A DNA stretch of 64,000 bases from an uncultured Caulobacterales bacterium (GCA_903900155.1 CAIUMD010000062.1:124001-188000); one strand, 5' to 3'; numbered from the stretch's first letter, positions 49,926 to 58,766 are shown. Made by a program: numbers and translations. The notes: generated by a model not told the origin, from the sequence alone.

Positions 49926-51524
49926 ATGAGCAAGTCCCCCGCCGCTGAAGCCGCCCGTCGACGCACGTTCGCCATCATCAGCCACCCCGACGCCGGTAAG
50001 ACGACCCTGACGGAAAACCTGCTGCTGGCCGGCGGGGCGATCCGGGCCGCCGGCGCGGTGCGGGCGCGCGGCCAGATCCGCCGCACCCAGTCGGACTGGA
50101 TGAAGATCGAGCGCGAGCGCGGCATTTCGGTCTCGGCCTCGGTGATGACATTCGACCACGACGGCCTGATGTTCAACCTGCTGGACACGCCAGGCCACGA
50201 AGACTTCTCGGAAGACACCTACCGCACCCTGACGGCCGCCGACGCGGCGATCATGGTGCTGGACGCGGCCAAGGGCATCGAGCCCCAGACCCTGAAGCTG
50301 TTCGAGGTGTGCCGCCTGCGCGACATCCCGATCATCACCTTCATCAACAAGATGGACCGCGAGGCCCAGGACCCGTTCGAGCTCTTGGACGAGGTCTCGT
50401 CCAAGCTGGCGCTGGACCCGGCGCCGCTGTACTGGCCGGCCGGTTCGGGCGGCCGTTTCAAGGGCATGCTGGACCTGCGCAACGACAAGTTCATCCCGTA
50501 CGCCAAGAAGAGCTCGACCGACGAGGAGGGCCATCCCGACCCGATCGCCTTCAAGGGCAATGCGGTGGTCCAGTACCTGGACCCCGAGGAGAAGGCCGAG
50601 CTGGAAGACAACGCCATGCTGGTCACCGAAGCCGGCAAGCCGTTCGACGTCCAGAGCTTCCTGGAAGGCCACATGACGCCGGTGTTCTTCGGCTCGGCCC
50701 TGCGCCACTTCGGCGTGTCGGAGCTCTTGGGCGGCATCGGCGCCTACGCCCCGGCCCCGCATCCGGCCAAGGTCAACAAGGCCGGCGTCGACACCCATGT
50801 CGCCCCAGGCGACAACGAGGTCTCGGGCTTCGTGTTCAAGGTCCAGGCGAACATGGACCCCAACCACCGTGACCGGATCGCCTTCCTGCGCCTGACCAGC
50901 GGCCGCTTCACGCGCGGCATGAAGCTGAAGGCCCAGAACACCGGCAAGGCCATGAGCGTCAACGCGCCGATCATGTTCTTCGCCAGCGACCGCGAGCTGG
51001 CCGAGGACGCCTTCGCCGGCGACGTGATCGGCATCCCCAACCATGGCGTCCTGCGGGTGGGCGACAGCCTGTCCGAGACCGGCGCCCTGCGCTTTGCCGG
51101 CCTGCCTAACTTCGCCCCTGAAATCCTGCGCCGCGTGCGCGTCAAGGACCCGCTGAAGGCCAAGCACCTGAAGAAGGCGCTGGAAGGCCTGGCCGAAGAG
51201 GGCGTCACACAGCTGTTCCGTCCGATGATCGGCAGCGACTTCATCGTCGGCGCCGTCGGCCAGCTGCAGTTCGAGGTCATGGCCGACCGCCTGGCCAACG
51301 AATACCAGTTGGAATGCATCTTCGAAGCCAGCCCCTATGCCGAAGCCCGCTGGCTGTCGGGCGATCGGGCCGACGTCGAGGACTTCGTGGGCAAGCACAA
51401 GTCGGCCATGGGCCAGGACATCGACGAACAGCCCGTGTTCCTGGGCAAGTCGGCCTGGGAGATCGGCTATGTCGCCGAGCGCTATCCGAAAGTGCGCTTC
51501 GAGCGGACTAAGGAACGCGCCTAG
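49926..51524 (+). CDS. prfC: Peptide chain release factor 3
   Basis: 532 residues. G1 ISHPDAGKTTLTE, switch I ERERGISVSASVM, G3 DTPGHEDFSEDTYR, G4 NKMDREA and the RF3 C-terminal part (GVTQLFRPMIGSDFIVGAVG, LQFEVMADRLANEY). RF3 is a GTPase that releases RF1/RF2 from the ribosome. The stop overlaps the convergent hypothetical gene by 4 bases. Confidence 0.97.
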   Translation: MSKSPAAEAARRRTFAIISHPDAGKTTLTENLLLAGGAIRAAGAVRARGQIRRTQSDWMKIERERGISVSASVMTFDHDGLMFNLLDTPGHEDFSEDTYRTLTAADAAIMVLDAAKGIEPQTLKLFEVCRLRDIPIITFINKMDREAQDPFELLDEVSSKLALDPAPLYWPAGSGGRFKGMLDLRNDKFIPYAKKSSTDEEGHPDPIAFKGNAVVQYLDPEEKAELEDNAMLVTEAGKPFDVQSFLEGHMTPVFFGSALRHFGVSELLGGIGAYAPAPHPAKVNKAGVDTHVAPGDNEVSGFVFKVQANMDPNHRDRIAFLRLTSGRFTRGMKLKAQNTGKAMSVNAPIMFFASDRELAEDAFAGDVIGIPNHGVLRVGDSLSETGALRFAGLPNFAPEILRRVRVKDPLKAKHLKKALEGLAEEGVTQLFRPMIGSDFIVGAVGQLQFEVMADRLANEYQLECIFEASPYAEARWLSGDRADVEDFVGKHKSAMGQDIDEQPVFLGKSAWEIGYVAERYPKVRFERTKERA

Positions 51525-52339
51525 CGCCCGCGACGGCTGTCGTCAGGGCCGTCGGCGATCGCCTGCAGGCGCTGGTAGACGGCCTTGATCTCCGGGTCGG
51601 TCGTGTTGATGGCATAGGCCTTGGCGGCCGCGCGGCGGGCTTCGATCAGGTCCGGCGGCGCGCCGCCCTTGCGCTCGAAGCGATCGATCCACGACGCCGC
51701 TTCGACCGTGGCCAGCATGGCGATCTCGGTCTGGGACGCCACGGCCTTCGAAGCCCAGAAGTCCTGCGCCGTCTCGATCGCCCGGTTCGGATGGCCCGCA
51801 TGGCGCTGGAACCAGGCCACGTGCAGGGCGATGTCCGACCACGGCGCGCCTAGGCTATTGGCCAGTTGCCGCCACGACTGAGCCAGTTGCGCGCCCTGAC
51901 GATAGAGCTCGTTGCGCTTCAACGCCCGCACCCACGGCCCGCGCAGGGCGCGCTCGGGCAATATGCCGGCGCGGCGGGCAATCTCGGCGGCGTGGACGGC
52001 TTCCAGGTCGTCGACCGACGCGAAGGGGCGGGGATACTCCTCGCCCAGCTCGGTCTTCATCTGCTGGTGCAGCTTTTCCTGCGGCGAGACGCAGGCCCGG
52101 ACCGCGGCCACGGCCGGATGCTCAGCTGGCGCGACCAGCAGGCAATCGGGCAGACGGGCGAAGGCGATCCGCACGCGGCCGCAAACAATCGCCTGGCGCT
52201 CCAGGTCGACCTGGGTGATCGCCAAAGGCTCATCGCACTCGCCGTCGTCCAGCGCGCAGCCGACCAGCAGACCAGGCTCCGCACCATCGGTCCGCAGCCA
52301 GCGCTGCAGCAGGCGGCCGTCGATCTCGGTTTCGCTCAT
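51521..52339 (-). CDS. Hypothetical protein (272 aa)
   Basis: Soluble, mixed N-terminal beta part (LLVGCALDDGECDEPLAITQ, CGRVRIAFARLPDCLLVAPA) and a long helical part (about 90-265). Nothing in it matches a family I know. It converges with prfC. The ATG has no strong Shine-Dalgarno. Confidence 0.6.
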   Translation of the reverse strand: MSETEIDGRLLQRWLRTDGAEPGLLVGCALDDGECDEPLAITQVDLERQAIVCGRVRIAFARLPDCLLVAPAEHPAVAAVRACVSPQEKLHQQMKTELGEEYPRPFASVDDLEAVHAAEIARRAGILPERALRGPWVRALKRNELYRQGAQLAQSWRQLANSLGAPWSDIALHVAWFQRHAGHPNRAIETAQDFWASKAVASQTEIAMLATVEAASWIDRFERKGGAPPDLIEARRAAAKAYAINTTDPEIKAVYQRLQAIADGPDDSRRGR

Positions 52340-52501
52340 GAGGGCGGGGATAGCCGGTGAGGGAAGCAGCGTCGACGGCGATATCAGGGTTGGCCGGCTG
52401 AGAAGGCAATGAATCGGCTTTTCGCTCTGGGCGAGTATCAGCCTCTAGCGCGCGTATGTATTGATCTTCTATGGTGAAGTTGTCGGCAGGGCGGGTGCGC
52501 G

Positions 52502-53335
52502 ATGGGCAAGTTCGATCAATTCAAAAATGGTCTGGCGAAATTGGGTCGTGGCGAAAATCTGCCCGCACGGTCGGACGATTCCGCCACCTCAAATCCTCTT
52601 CTCACAGCCGCCAGGCAGTTATCGGCCGATCGATTGCAGGAAAGGGAGATTGATCGTTCCAAGTCTGCACATTTTGCGATCGCGCTGGATGCGACAGGCA
52701 GCATGGCGACGCTACTGCAAAGCGCCAAGGCCTCACTGAGTGAAATCATTCGCCGTGTGACGCATGAGGCGGGGCGACCCATCAAGATCCAGCTCTTTGC
52801 CTACCGCGATTATGATTGCGGCCCGCAGGTGCTGGAGAGCTCGTCGCTGAGCGGTGACGCCAACAATCTGATCGCATGGTTGTCGCGAGTCGAGGCAATG
52901 GGCGGCGGAAGCAATGATGGCGAGGCCATCGAGTTCGCACTGGGTCATATCAAGACCTTGGGCGGCTTTCGCTCGATCATCATCGCCGGCGACGAGCCAC
53001 CGAATGGCCAAGTCTTCTTGGCTTCCCAAGGCAGGGCGCAGAGCCAGACCGCTCAGCAGCTGGCCGCGCGGTTTGGGGCCGACAAGACGCCGATCCATAC
53101 CTTTGTGGTGGGGGATCACGGTCCGACGATCATCGCCTTCCGTGAAATAGCTGACGCGTCTGGTGGCAAGTCCGGCAGGCTGGATGGCTCGGCGGCTATG
53201 ATTGACATGGCCGTTCTGGCGATGCTTGCCACGTTGAAAGGGAAGCAAGGTGTTCGGGACTACGTCGCCCGGACCGCCTTGACCTCCAACGCAGCGGCAT
53301 TTGCCACGCTGCTCTTGGGCGACTCTTCCAAATGA
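52502..53335 (+). CDS. VWA-domain protein, first gene of a putative membrane module
   Basis: 277 residues. An N-terminal basic helix (about 1-45) precedes a von Willebrand A domain: FAIALDATGSMATLL carries the MIDAS D-x-T-x-S, AYRDYD and MGGGSNDGEAIEFALGHI the second part, and IIIAGDEPPNG the third Asp. The GGG…DGEA and GDEPP patterns recall VWA domains of the alpha-kinase/TerY-like group. No signal peptide, so cytoplasmic. Its TGA overlaps the next ATG (ATGA). Composition is less GC-rich than the neighbours, suggesting acquired DNA. Confidence 0.8.
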   Translation: MGKFDQFKNGLAKLGRGENLPARSDDSATSNPLLTAARQLSADRLQEREIDRSKSAHFAIALDATGSMATLLQSAKASLSEIIRRVTHEAGRPIKIQLFAYRDYDCGPQVLESSSLSGDANNLIAWLSRVEAMGGGSNDGEAIEFALGHIKTLGGFRSIIIAGDEPPNGQVFLASQGRAQSQTAQQLAARFGADKTPIHTFVVGDHGPTIIAFREIADASGGKSGRLDGSAAMIDMAVLAMLATLKGKQGVRDYVARTALTSNAAAFATLLLGDSSK

Positions 53336-54117
53336 GACCCAAGACCTGGTCTTATAGCCGAGTCGCCATGGCGGCTGTCGCTGCGAGCGTATGCGCCAAT
53401 CTCTTCCAGGCCGTCACCGGGACCGAATTGTGGATCCTGGCCATGGCCAATCTGGCATGCTTGGTGATGCTCAGCACGACCGCAGTCCGCTTTCACAAGG
53501 AGAACCGTCCGGGCTTTGACCCGGTGGTCGCGGCCGAGACTATCGTGGCTTTCGGCGTCACCTCGCTGATCCTCAGTCTGGTCAGCGCGGCCTATCCTTT
53601 GCTCACCGGCGACGCCCTAGGCGATGTCTTCAAGAAGGAAGGGGTGATGCGCGTCGTGACCCCCTTCCTGGAGGGGTTGGCGACCGCCGGTCTGGCGCCG
53701 CTGTTCGCGATGGTTCTGCGGAATCGCGTGGCTGAGCTGGATGGCGCCGGCGATGCGGTAGGTGACGTGACGGGCATGACACGGGCCATGGCCGGACTGA
53801 CCCGCGAGATGGAGAGCGCGCGTGCTGGCGTGATGGAGCTGCAGGCGGCGCTGAAGGCCGCGTCAGCTTCGACGAAAAGCTTGGCCGACAATGTTCAGAC
53901 GGAAGGCGAGCGTTTGAAGCTCGTTCTTCTTGAAACACAGGCAGAGTTGAAAGGATTTAGCGGGGCCGCAGGCGCGGGCCGCACGGAGGTCGGCGGCTTG
54001 GCGACCGAAACAGCCAAGCTCAAATCGTCCGTGACGGACACGGGCGTGCTCATGGATGCCTTGGCCAAGTTGATCGAGTCGGTCGAACGCTTTGTGGCGC
54101 CCAGCGGGCGTCGCTGA
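53332..54117 (+). CDS. Membrane protein with coiled-coil tail (MotA/ZorA-like topology)
   Basis: 261 residues. Hydrophobic segments at about 10-30, 32-52, 68-93 and 107-127 (FLEGLATAGLAPLFAMVLRN) are followed by a long Ala/Glu/Lys-rich coiled coil (about 145-255). Short TM bundle plus cytoplasmic coiled coil resembles proton-channel stator subunits such as ZorA/ExbB, but I see no diagnostic motif. Position between a VWA gene and a MotB/OmpA-like gene supports the idea; this remains inference. It is coupled to the VWA gene by ATGA. Confidence 0.65.
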   Translation: MRPKTWSYSRVAMAAVAASVCANLFQAVTGTELWILAMANLACLVMLSTTAVRFHKENRPGFDPVVAAETIVAFGVTSLILSLVSAAYPLLTGDALGDVFKKEGVMRVVTPFLEGLATAGLAPLFAMVLRNRVAELDGAGDAVGDVTGMTRAMAGLTREMESARAGVMELQAALKAASASTKSLADNVQTEGERLKLVLLETQAELKGFSGAAGAGRTEVGGLATETAKLKSSVTDTGVLMDALAKLIESVERFVAPSGRR

Positions 54118-54119
54118 CC

Positions 54120-54725
54120 ATGAAGATGCGATCGCGCGCCCATAGCAGTCTCCACCTGCAGATGGGACAAGAGACCCTCTATCTGCTGCTGACGTCCGCG
54201 ATCTTCGTGTCGATCCTGCTGATCGCCTACATCGCCTACGAACGGCGCCACTATGAGGATCCGCCGATCGTCACCCTGCGCGAAGCGGACGGCTTCTATT
54301 TCAAGCCCGGATCCTCGCTGGTCAGTAGACAGTTCGACCAGCAGCTAAGCCAGCACGTGGCTCCGAAGCTGCGCGAATTCGCCGATCGCTACGATGCACA
54401 TGTGATCGAGGTCATCGGGCATACCGACGAGGTGGCGGTATCGATGGGCAGTGGAAATCTCGACGCTACTCTAGGGCCGCTGTTCACCGGCCGGCGCGCG
54501 GCAGAGCCCGTGCCCGCCGACAACGCCGGGCTGGGCCTAGCGCGAGCGGTTGCCGTATCGCGCGCGCTGAAGCGGGCGGGTGTCGATCAGGGATATGTCA
54601 TTGTTCCACTGTCGGCCGGTCCGTTTCTAAGACCTGACGATACGGTTTCGGATGGGCGGTCACGCAAGGCGGACAAGGTTCGACGGCGTATCGAGATCCG
54701 ACTTCGTCGACCTCACACCCGATAG
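54120..54725 (+). CDS. MotB/ZorB-like OmpA-domain protein
   Basis: 201 residues. One N-terminal TM helix (LYLLLTSAIFVSILLIAYIA) is followed by an OmpA/MotB-type peptidoglycan-binding domain: HVIEVIGHTDEVAV, GLGLARAVAVSRALKRAGV and DKVRRRIEIRLRR. The TM helix has no internal Asp, unlike MotB/ExbD/ZorB. It starts 2 bases after the preceding stop and overlaps the convergent J-domain gene by 13 bases. Probably spans the inner membrane with the domain in the periplasm. Confidence 0.8.
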   Translation: MKMRSRAHSSLHLQMGQETLYLLLTSAIFVSILLIAYIAYERRHYEDPPIVTLREADGFYFKPGSSLVSRQFDQQLSQHVAPKLREFADRYDAHVIEVIGHTDEVAVSMGSGNLDATLGPLFTGRRAAEPVPADNAGLGLARAVAVSRALKRAGVDQGYVIVPLSAGPFLRPDDTVSDGRSRKADKVRRRIEIRLRRPHTR

Positions 54726-55996
54726 CCTTTCCGCAGGATGTCGCGTGCCTGGTTGCCCAGTACGCTGAGAGCTTCACGCCGCTCGCGTTCTTCCTTGGTC
54801 TGCTCGCCCATATCCGGGTGGTGTAGGCGCTGATAGGCGCGGAAAGCCTTGGTCACCATCGCCTCGGTCGGGTCGCTGTCGATCGACAGGCCCAGGACCT
54901 CGAGCGCCCATTTCCTGTCCTTTATCGAGCCAGGATCGCTCTTGCCGCCAGCAGATCCGGACTTGCCCGATCCGCCGCCGTGGCTCCCACCTGTTGCTCC
55001 ACCAGGTCCAGCCGCACGCATGGCTTCGGCGTGGATCGCTTCTAGTTGATGGAGAACCTCTTCCAGGACGCCGAGGCTCTCTGAAACGGCGTCGATCGTC
55101 GTGTCGCGCGTCGTCTGCAGAGTCTCTGTCAGAGAATCGAACAGGCTGGTCTGCTCATCGAACTGAATACGTTCGGGGCCCGTGTCCCAGGCTTCGGGCC
55201 ATAGATCGATCAACGCGTTGTAGAGCACGGCATAGCGAGATCGGGCCGCATCGAACCGCAGCATCAGGTCCTGGAGTTCTCCGGAAGAGGCCGCGGCAGC
55301 TTCTACGTCATCGGCAGCTATGGACAGTGGATCTTCCAGAGCTTCGGCGACGCTATCCAGGAAGACGTTGAAAAGGCCAATGCGGCGGTCTTCGGGCCAG
55401 ATGTCGCCCTGACGGTGGATACGCTGGAAGATCGCGACCGTTCTGGCCGTCTCTCGCACCAGATCGTAGTCGCCGGAAGAAAGGCGGGCCTCGATCCGGG
55501 CCTTTACGTCGGGGCGGAGGTGCTGGAACGCGTCGCCGACCTCGACGAGCAGGTCCAGAACCGTATTGGCGCGCGCTCTGGCGGTTTCATCCCTTGCCCT
55601 CAGCGCCTTGGGCTCGACACCGATCCGATCGAAGAAGACGGAGATGCCGTCCGCGATGTCGTCGGCCTCGTCCGTAAAGCCCCAGACGTGTCCCGGAACG
55701 ACCTCCAGGCCTAGTTGGTCGAAGATATCGAACACCGCCGCGCGGCGCAGTCTGCGCACTTTCAGGTCCAGAAGAGAGCCGGTGAGACCCGGCATAGCAG
55801 TGGCGCGAGCGGAGCGCGGCGAAGCCGGGGCTTCCGTGTGTGGCACGAAGGGGCGGGCAGCTGCTTCGAACGCGGTCTCGAAAACCCCGCCGGGCCGGGG
55901 TGGACTGAACGTGTCGCCATACAGAGGCGTCCGCCAGCTCGCGGCGCCGCGAAACCAAGCGATTAAAGATCTCCAGACCCCAGCGAAATCCAGCAC
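54713..55996 (-). CDS. J-domain protein, convergent partner of the VWA operon
   Basis: 427 residues. The N-terminal two thirds (about 75-320) are helical and match no family I know. A Gly/Ser-rich linker (GGSHGGGSGKSG) leads to a C-terminal J-domain (ALEVLGLSIDSDPTEAMVTK, AYQRLHHPDMGEQTKEERER) with the HPD motif that stimulates DnaK. The start is GTG 55996 with GAGGA six bases upstream. J at the C-terminus is unusual for DnaJ itself. The gene is probably part of the accessory block with the three plus-strand genes. Confidence 0.78.
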   Translation of the reverse strand: MLDFAGVWRSLIAWFRGAASWRTPLYGDTFSPPRPGGVFETAFEAAARPFVPHTEAPASPRSARATAMPGLTGSLLDLKVRRLRRAAVFDIFDQLGLEVVPGHVWGFTDEADDIADGISVFFDRIGVEPKALRARDETARARANTVLDLLVEVGDAFQHLRPDVKARIEARLSSGDYDLVRETARTVAIFQRIHRQGDIWPEDRRIGLFNVFLDSVAEALEDPLSIAADDVEAAAASSGELQDLMLRFDAARSRYAVLYNALIDLWPEAWDTGPERIQFDEQTSLFDSLTETLQTTRDTTIDAVSESLGVLEEVLHQLEAIHAEAMRAAGPGGATGGSHGGGSGKSGSAGGKSDPGSIKDRKWALEVLGLSIDSDPTEAMVTKAFRAYQRLHHPDMGEQTKEERERREALSVLGNQARDILRKGYRV

Positions 55997-56144
55997 CTGA
56001 CGTCCTCAATGTCCGCGCGATCAGGCGCGCAGCTTCAGCTGTGGCGGGCGTGATTTCAACCGCTGGATCAATCGTGGCACGTTGCCTCGGGACAAGCCCT
56101 TGATTCGATCAGGTCGGCGCAAAGGGTTTCCATGGAGCTTCCGC

Positions 56145-56525
56145 ATGACCGCCCCTCTCGCCATCGGCCTAGTCGCCCACGATGACAAGAAGGCCGCGCT
56201 GGTCGCGTGGGCGATCGCGCATGAGGACTTCCTGAAGGACAAGGCGCTGTTCGCGACCGGCACCACCGGCGGGCGGATTCTGGAGGCGTTGCCGCATCTC
56301 AACCTGGTGCGGTTGAAGAGCGGGCCGCTGGGCGGTGACCAGCAACTGGGCGCGATGATCGCCGAGGGGCGGCTAGACGTGCTGATCTTCTTCGTCGATC
56401 CGCTGTCGCCGCAGCCGCACGATGTCGACGTCAAGGCGCTGATCCGCCTGGCGACGCTGGCCGATATCCCGTTTGCCTGCAATCCGGCGACGGCGGACCT
56501 GATCGTGGGTTGTCGCGAGGGCTAG
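56145..56525 (+). CDS. mgsA: Methylglyoxal synthase
   Basis: 126 residues. [60 protein letters not shown] and [20 protein letters not shown] contain the phosphate-binding and catalytic residues. The enzyme turns dihydroxyacetone phosphate into methylglyoxal, relieving sugar-phosphate stress. ATG 56145 follows GGAG and starts the conserved region; the track start adds 21 residues. Confidence 0.95.
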   Translation: MTAPLAIGLVAHDDKKAALVAWAIAHEDFLKDKALFATGTTGGRILEALPHLNLVRLKSGPLGGDQQLGAMIAEGRLDVLIFFVDPLSPQPHDVDVKALIRLATLADIPFACNPATADLIVGCREG

Positions 56526-57005
56526 CTAGCCCGGGAACTTCATCAGGTTCGGCTTGGGGATGGCGGCCTTGAAGCTGCCGCGCGACTTGGCTGTGTCCAG
56601 GCCAAATTCCGCCCAGGCGTTGAGGAAGCCCGTCGCCGCGTCGGCGGGCGCGGCGGGAACCAGTTCCAAGGCGGTACGCTTGGCGACCGCGGCGCGGGCG
56701 GCGGCCCAGGCGTCCGGCTCGGCCGTGGCGTAGACGCCGTCCGAGGCCACCAGCTGGCCGGCTAGATCCATATCCAGGAAGCGCAGCGTCACCGCCACGT
56801 CAGCAGGCAGGTCCGAGAGGCCGTCCAGCGCCTCGGCCAGGGCCGCCAGGCTCATGCTGGCGGCGGTCGTCCGCCGTTCGCCGCCGGCCGCGCCCTTGAT
56901 CGCCGCCGCGCCGGTCTCGCCATCGATCCGGCGCACCCAGGCCCAGCCGCCATAACCTGGATCGGTACGGCAGAGGCTGGAGATCCAGACGGTGACGGCG
57001 GCCAT
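56526..57005 (-). CDS. Degenerate RNase HI-like protein
   Basis: 159 residues. TVWISSLCRTDPGYGGWAWV, GERRTTAASMSLAALAEALD and VAVTLRFLDMDLAG follow the RNase HI order, but the first catalytic Asp (usually in F-T-D-G-S) and the Glu of R-M-E-L are Ser here. It is thus probably catalytically dead and may bind RNA or DNA. The assignment rests on pattern only. It converges with mgsA (stops touch). Confidence 0.55.
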   Translation of the reverse strand: MAAVTVWISSLCRTDPGYGGWAWVRRIDGETGAAAIKGAAGGERRTTAASMSLAALAEALDGLSDLPADVAVTLRFLDMDLAGQLVASDGVYATAEPDAWAAARAAVAKRTALELVPAAPADAATGFLNAWAEFGLDTAKSRGSFKAAIPKPNLMKFPG

Positions 57006-57293
57006 GGCGGGGCTCCGGAATCGGCGAGGTTTCCCGCTTTCTAGACCGTTTTGCGCGGCGGAGGGGAGGACGCTTGTGAACGAAAGGTAAACCGCGACTT
57101 AAAACTTAGGGTTAACGTCATTTTTAGTTCAATGAACAAAGTTCTAATAAATCATGTCGCTGCGCGGTCTCGCTTGTATTCGTCAAAGCAAGAAGTGTGC
57201 CAATTCACTACGCCTTCGCCCAATATGGTTGAAATTCGGAACATGGTGTAAAAATATGGAAAATATTTATGGTTAACGCGCGGTATACATTCG
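57006..57293. other. AT-rich non-coding region upstream of the CtrA box
   Basis: About 290 bases, clearly richer in A+T than the rest of the window, without a convincing gene. It contains several GTTAAC sites and partial TTAA pairs in addition to the perfect CtrA box at 57294. No transcript or small RNA is recognisable. The 66-aa plus frame at 57051 is not supported. Confidence 0.6.
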
Positions 57294-57308
57294 TTAACCA
57301 CTTGTTAA
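57294..57308 (+). promoter_or_regulatory. Perfect CtrA box upstream of the TPR gene
   Basis: TTAA-CCACTTG-TTAA, 91 bases before ATG 57399. It matches the CtrA full site exactly and sits in an AT-rich promoter region. Confidence 0.78.
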
Positions 57309-57398
57309 GTGCGTTGGCTCCGGTTTTGCTGATTACGCGTTGAACCTCCGTCGGGCTGTCCCGACGTGGGACGATCCGCAAGCGGAGTGCGCGAAGCG

Positions 57399-58766
57399 AT
57401 GTTCGAGTTCGGACGGGATTTGAAGCGGTTGTTCGGCGTCGAGGCCGACGGCGGTTTCAAGGGGGCGTGGCGTGAGGGGCTCACGGGCGGCGACACGTCG
57501 CTGCTGGAGCTCTTGGATGTTCGTCTCCTGACCAACGAGGCCCGTTCGGCCGACGTGGTCGCCGGCCGTATCGGGTCCAAAGACCGTGGCGCGCGTCTGC
57601 TGGAGGCCGCCGTCGTCTGGCGCGAACTGGCCCGCCGCAGCGGCGACGCCACGGCTCTCAGGAAAGGCGCGGCCCAGGCCGAGGCCGCCGTGAAGATCTT
57701 CGAGACCGAGCGCCGCCAGGACGCCCTGGCCGCCGCCCGCTGCGAGCAGGCGGTGCTGGCCGTGCTGGGCGCGGACCTGTTCGGCGACGAGGGCCTGGTG
57801 GCCGCCGCTTCGGCGACCCTGGAGCGCACGCCGGCGCCGCAACGCTCAGCGCTGTGCGGCGCGCTTGCCGCTGGCCTGGAAGGCCGCGCGGCGCTCTCCG
57901 AGAACAATGTCGACCGCGTCCTGGCCGCGGTCCAGGCTTATGAGGCGCCGCTGCGCGCCCTGGCCGCCGCCAAGCGCGTGAAGGGCGGTCCCGCTCGCCT
58001 GCAGCTGGCCGACCAGCGCGCGGCGCGTATCGAACTGATCCTGGCCTGCGCCGAGCGCTTGAAGGACCGCGCCCTGGCCGAGCTGGCTGCAGCGGAGGCC
58101 AGGACGGCCGCCGCCGTGCTGGATCCCGATTTCGAACCCCTGGCCTGGGCGCGGCTGGAAGGCTTGCGTGGCCAGGCCCTGGTGCTGCTTGGCGAGCTGG
58201 ATGGCGAGCTGTCGCGCATCGCCGACGGCGTCGAGGCGCTGAGCGCCGCCGCCGAGGTTCTGGCCGCCGACCACAGCCCGATGGACTGGGCGCGGGCCCA
58301 GGCTTCGCTGGGCGCGGCCATGCAGGCGATGGGCGAGGCCTCGACCAGCGAGCGCGCCTTCGAGCAGGCCGTGTCGGCCTATGACCGCGCCACCGTGGTG
58401 CTGAAGGTCCAGCCGGCCCTGGCCCTGCGCGCCGTCGTGGCCAACAACCGCGCCCTCAGCCTGGCGCGTTGCGCCGAGCTGACCGCGGATCTGGCCGTGC
58501 TGGACGCCGCCGAGCTGGCCTTCAAGGCCGAGCTGGCCGCCGCCCCGGGCGGATGCGATCCGGCCAGCTGGGCCGTGGCCCAGATGAACCTGGCCCGCCT
58601 GTACGAAGCCCGGGTCGAGATCACCGGCCGCGACGATGGCCGCCTGGCCCGCGCCGGCGCCGCCTTGGCCTGCGCCTTCGACGTCTTCTCGGAACTGGGC
58701 CTGCGCTCGCTGACCGATCTGGCGGCACAAGGCCTGCAACGCCTGAAGCAGGCCCAGGCCGCCTGA
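57399..58766 (+). CDS. TPR-like helical-repeat protein, CtrA-linked
   Basis: 455 residues, all helical. MFEFGRDLKRLFGVEADGGF at the start, then repeated Ala/Leu/Glu-rich helices with TPR-like units (DWARAQASLGAAMQAMGEAS, VVANNRALSLARCAELTADL, WAVAQMNLARLYEARVEITG). No signal or TM helix. A protein-interaction scaffold is the plain reading; its partner is unknown. The CtrA box and the position near flagellar genes suggest expression with the late cell-cycle/flagellar programme. Confidence 0.75.
   Translation: MFEFGRDLKRLFGVEADGGFKGAWREGLTGGDTSLLELLDVRLLTNEARSADVVAGRIGSKDRGARLLEAAVVWRELARRSGDATALRKGAAQAEAAVKIFETERRQDALAAARCEQAVLAVLGADLFGDEGLVAAASATLERTPAPQRSALCGALAAGLEGRAALSENNVDRVLAAVQAYEAPLRALAAAKRVKGGPARLQLADQRAARIELILACAERLKDRALAELAAAEARTAAAVLDPDFEPLAWARLEGLRGQALVLLGELDGELSRIADGVEALSAAAEVLAADHSPMDWARAQASLGAAMQAMGEASTSERAFEQAVSAYDRATVVLKVQPALALRAVVANNRALSLARCAELTADLAVLDAAELAFKAELAAAPGGCDPASWAVAQMNLARLYEARVEITGRDDGRLARAGAALACAFDVFSELGLRSLTDLAAQGLQRLKQAQAA

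Noticed and set aside
45166-51398. Very long minus ORFs (1034 and 928 aa)
   Set aside because: They are shadows of the GC-rich peptidase and prfC genes on the plus strand, with low-complexity His/Gln/Arg/Gly text and no motifs.
52502-54725. Canonical Zorya defence system
   Set aside because: Only the stator-like pair is suggestive; ZorC, ZorD or ZorE are not present and the TM Asp of ZorB is missing.
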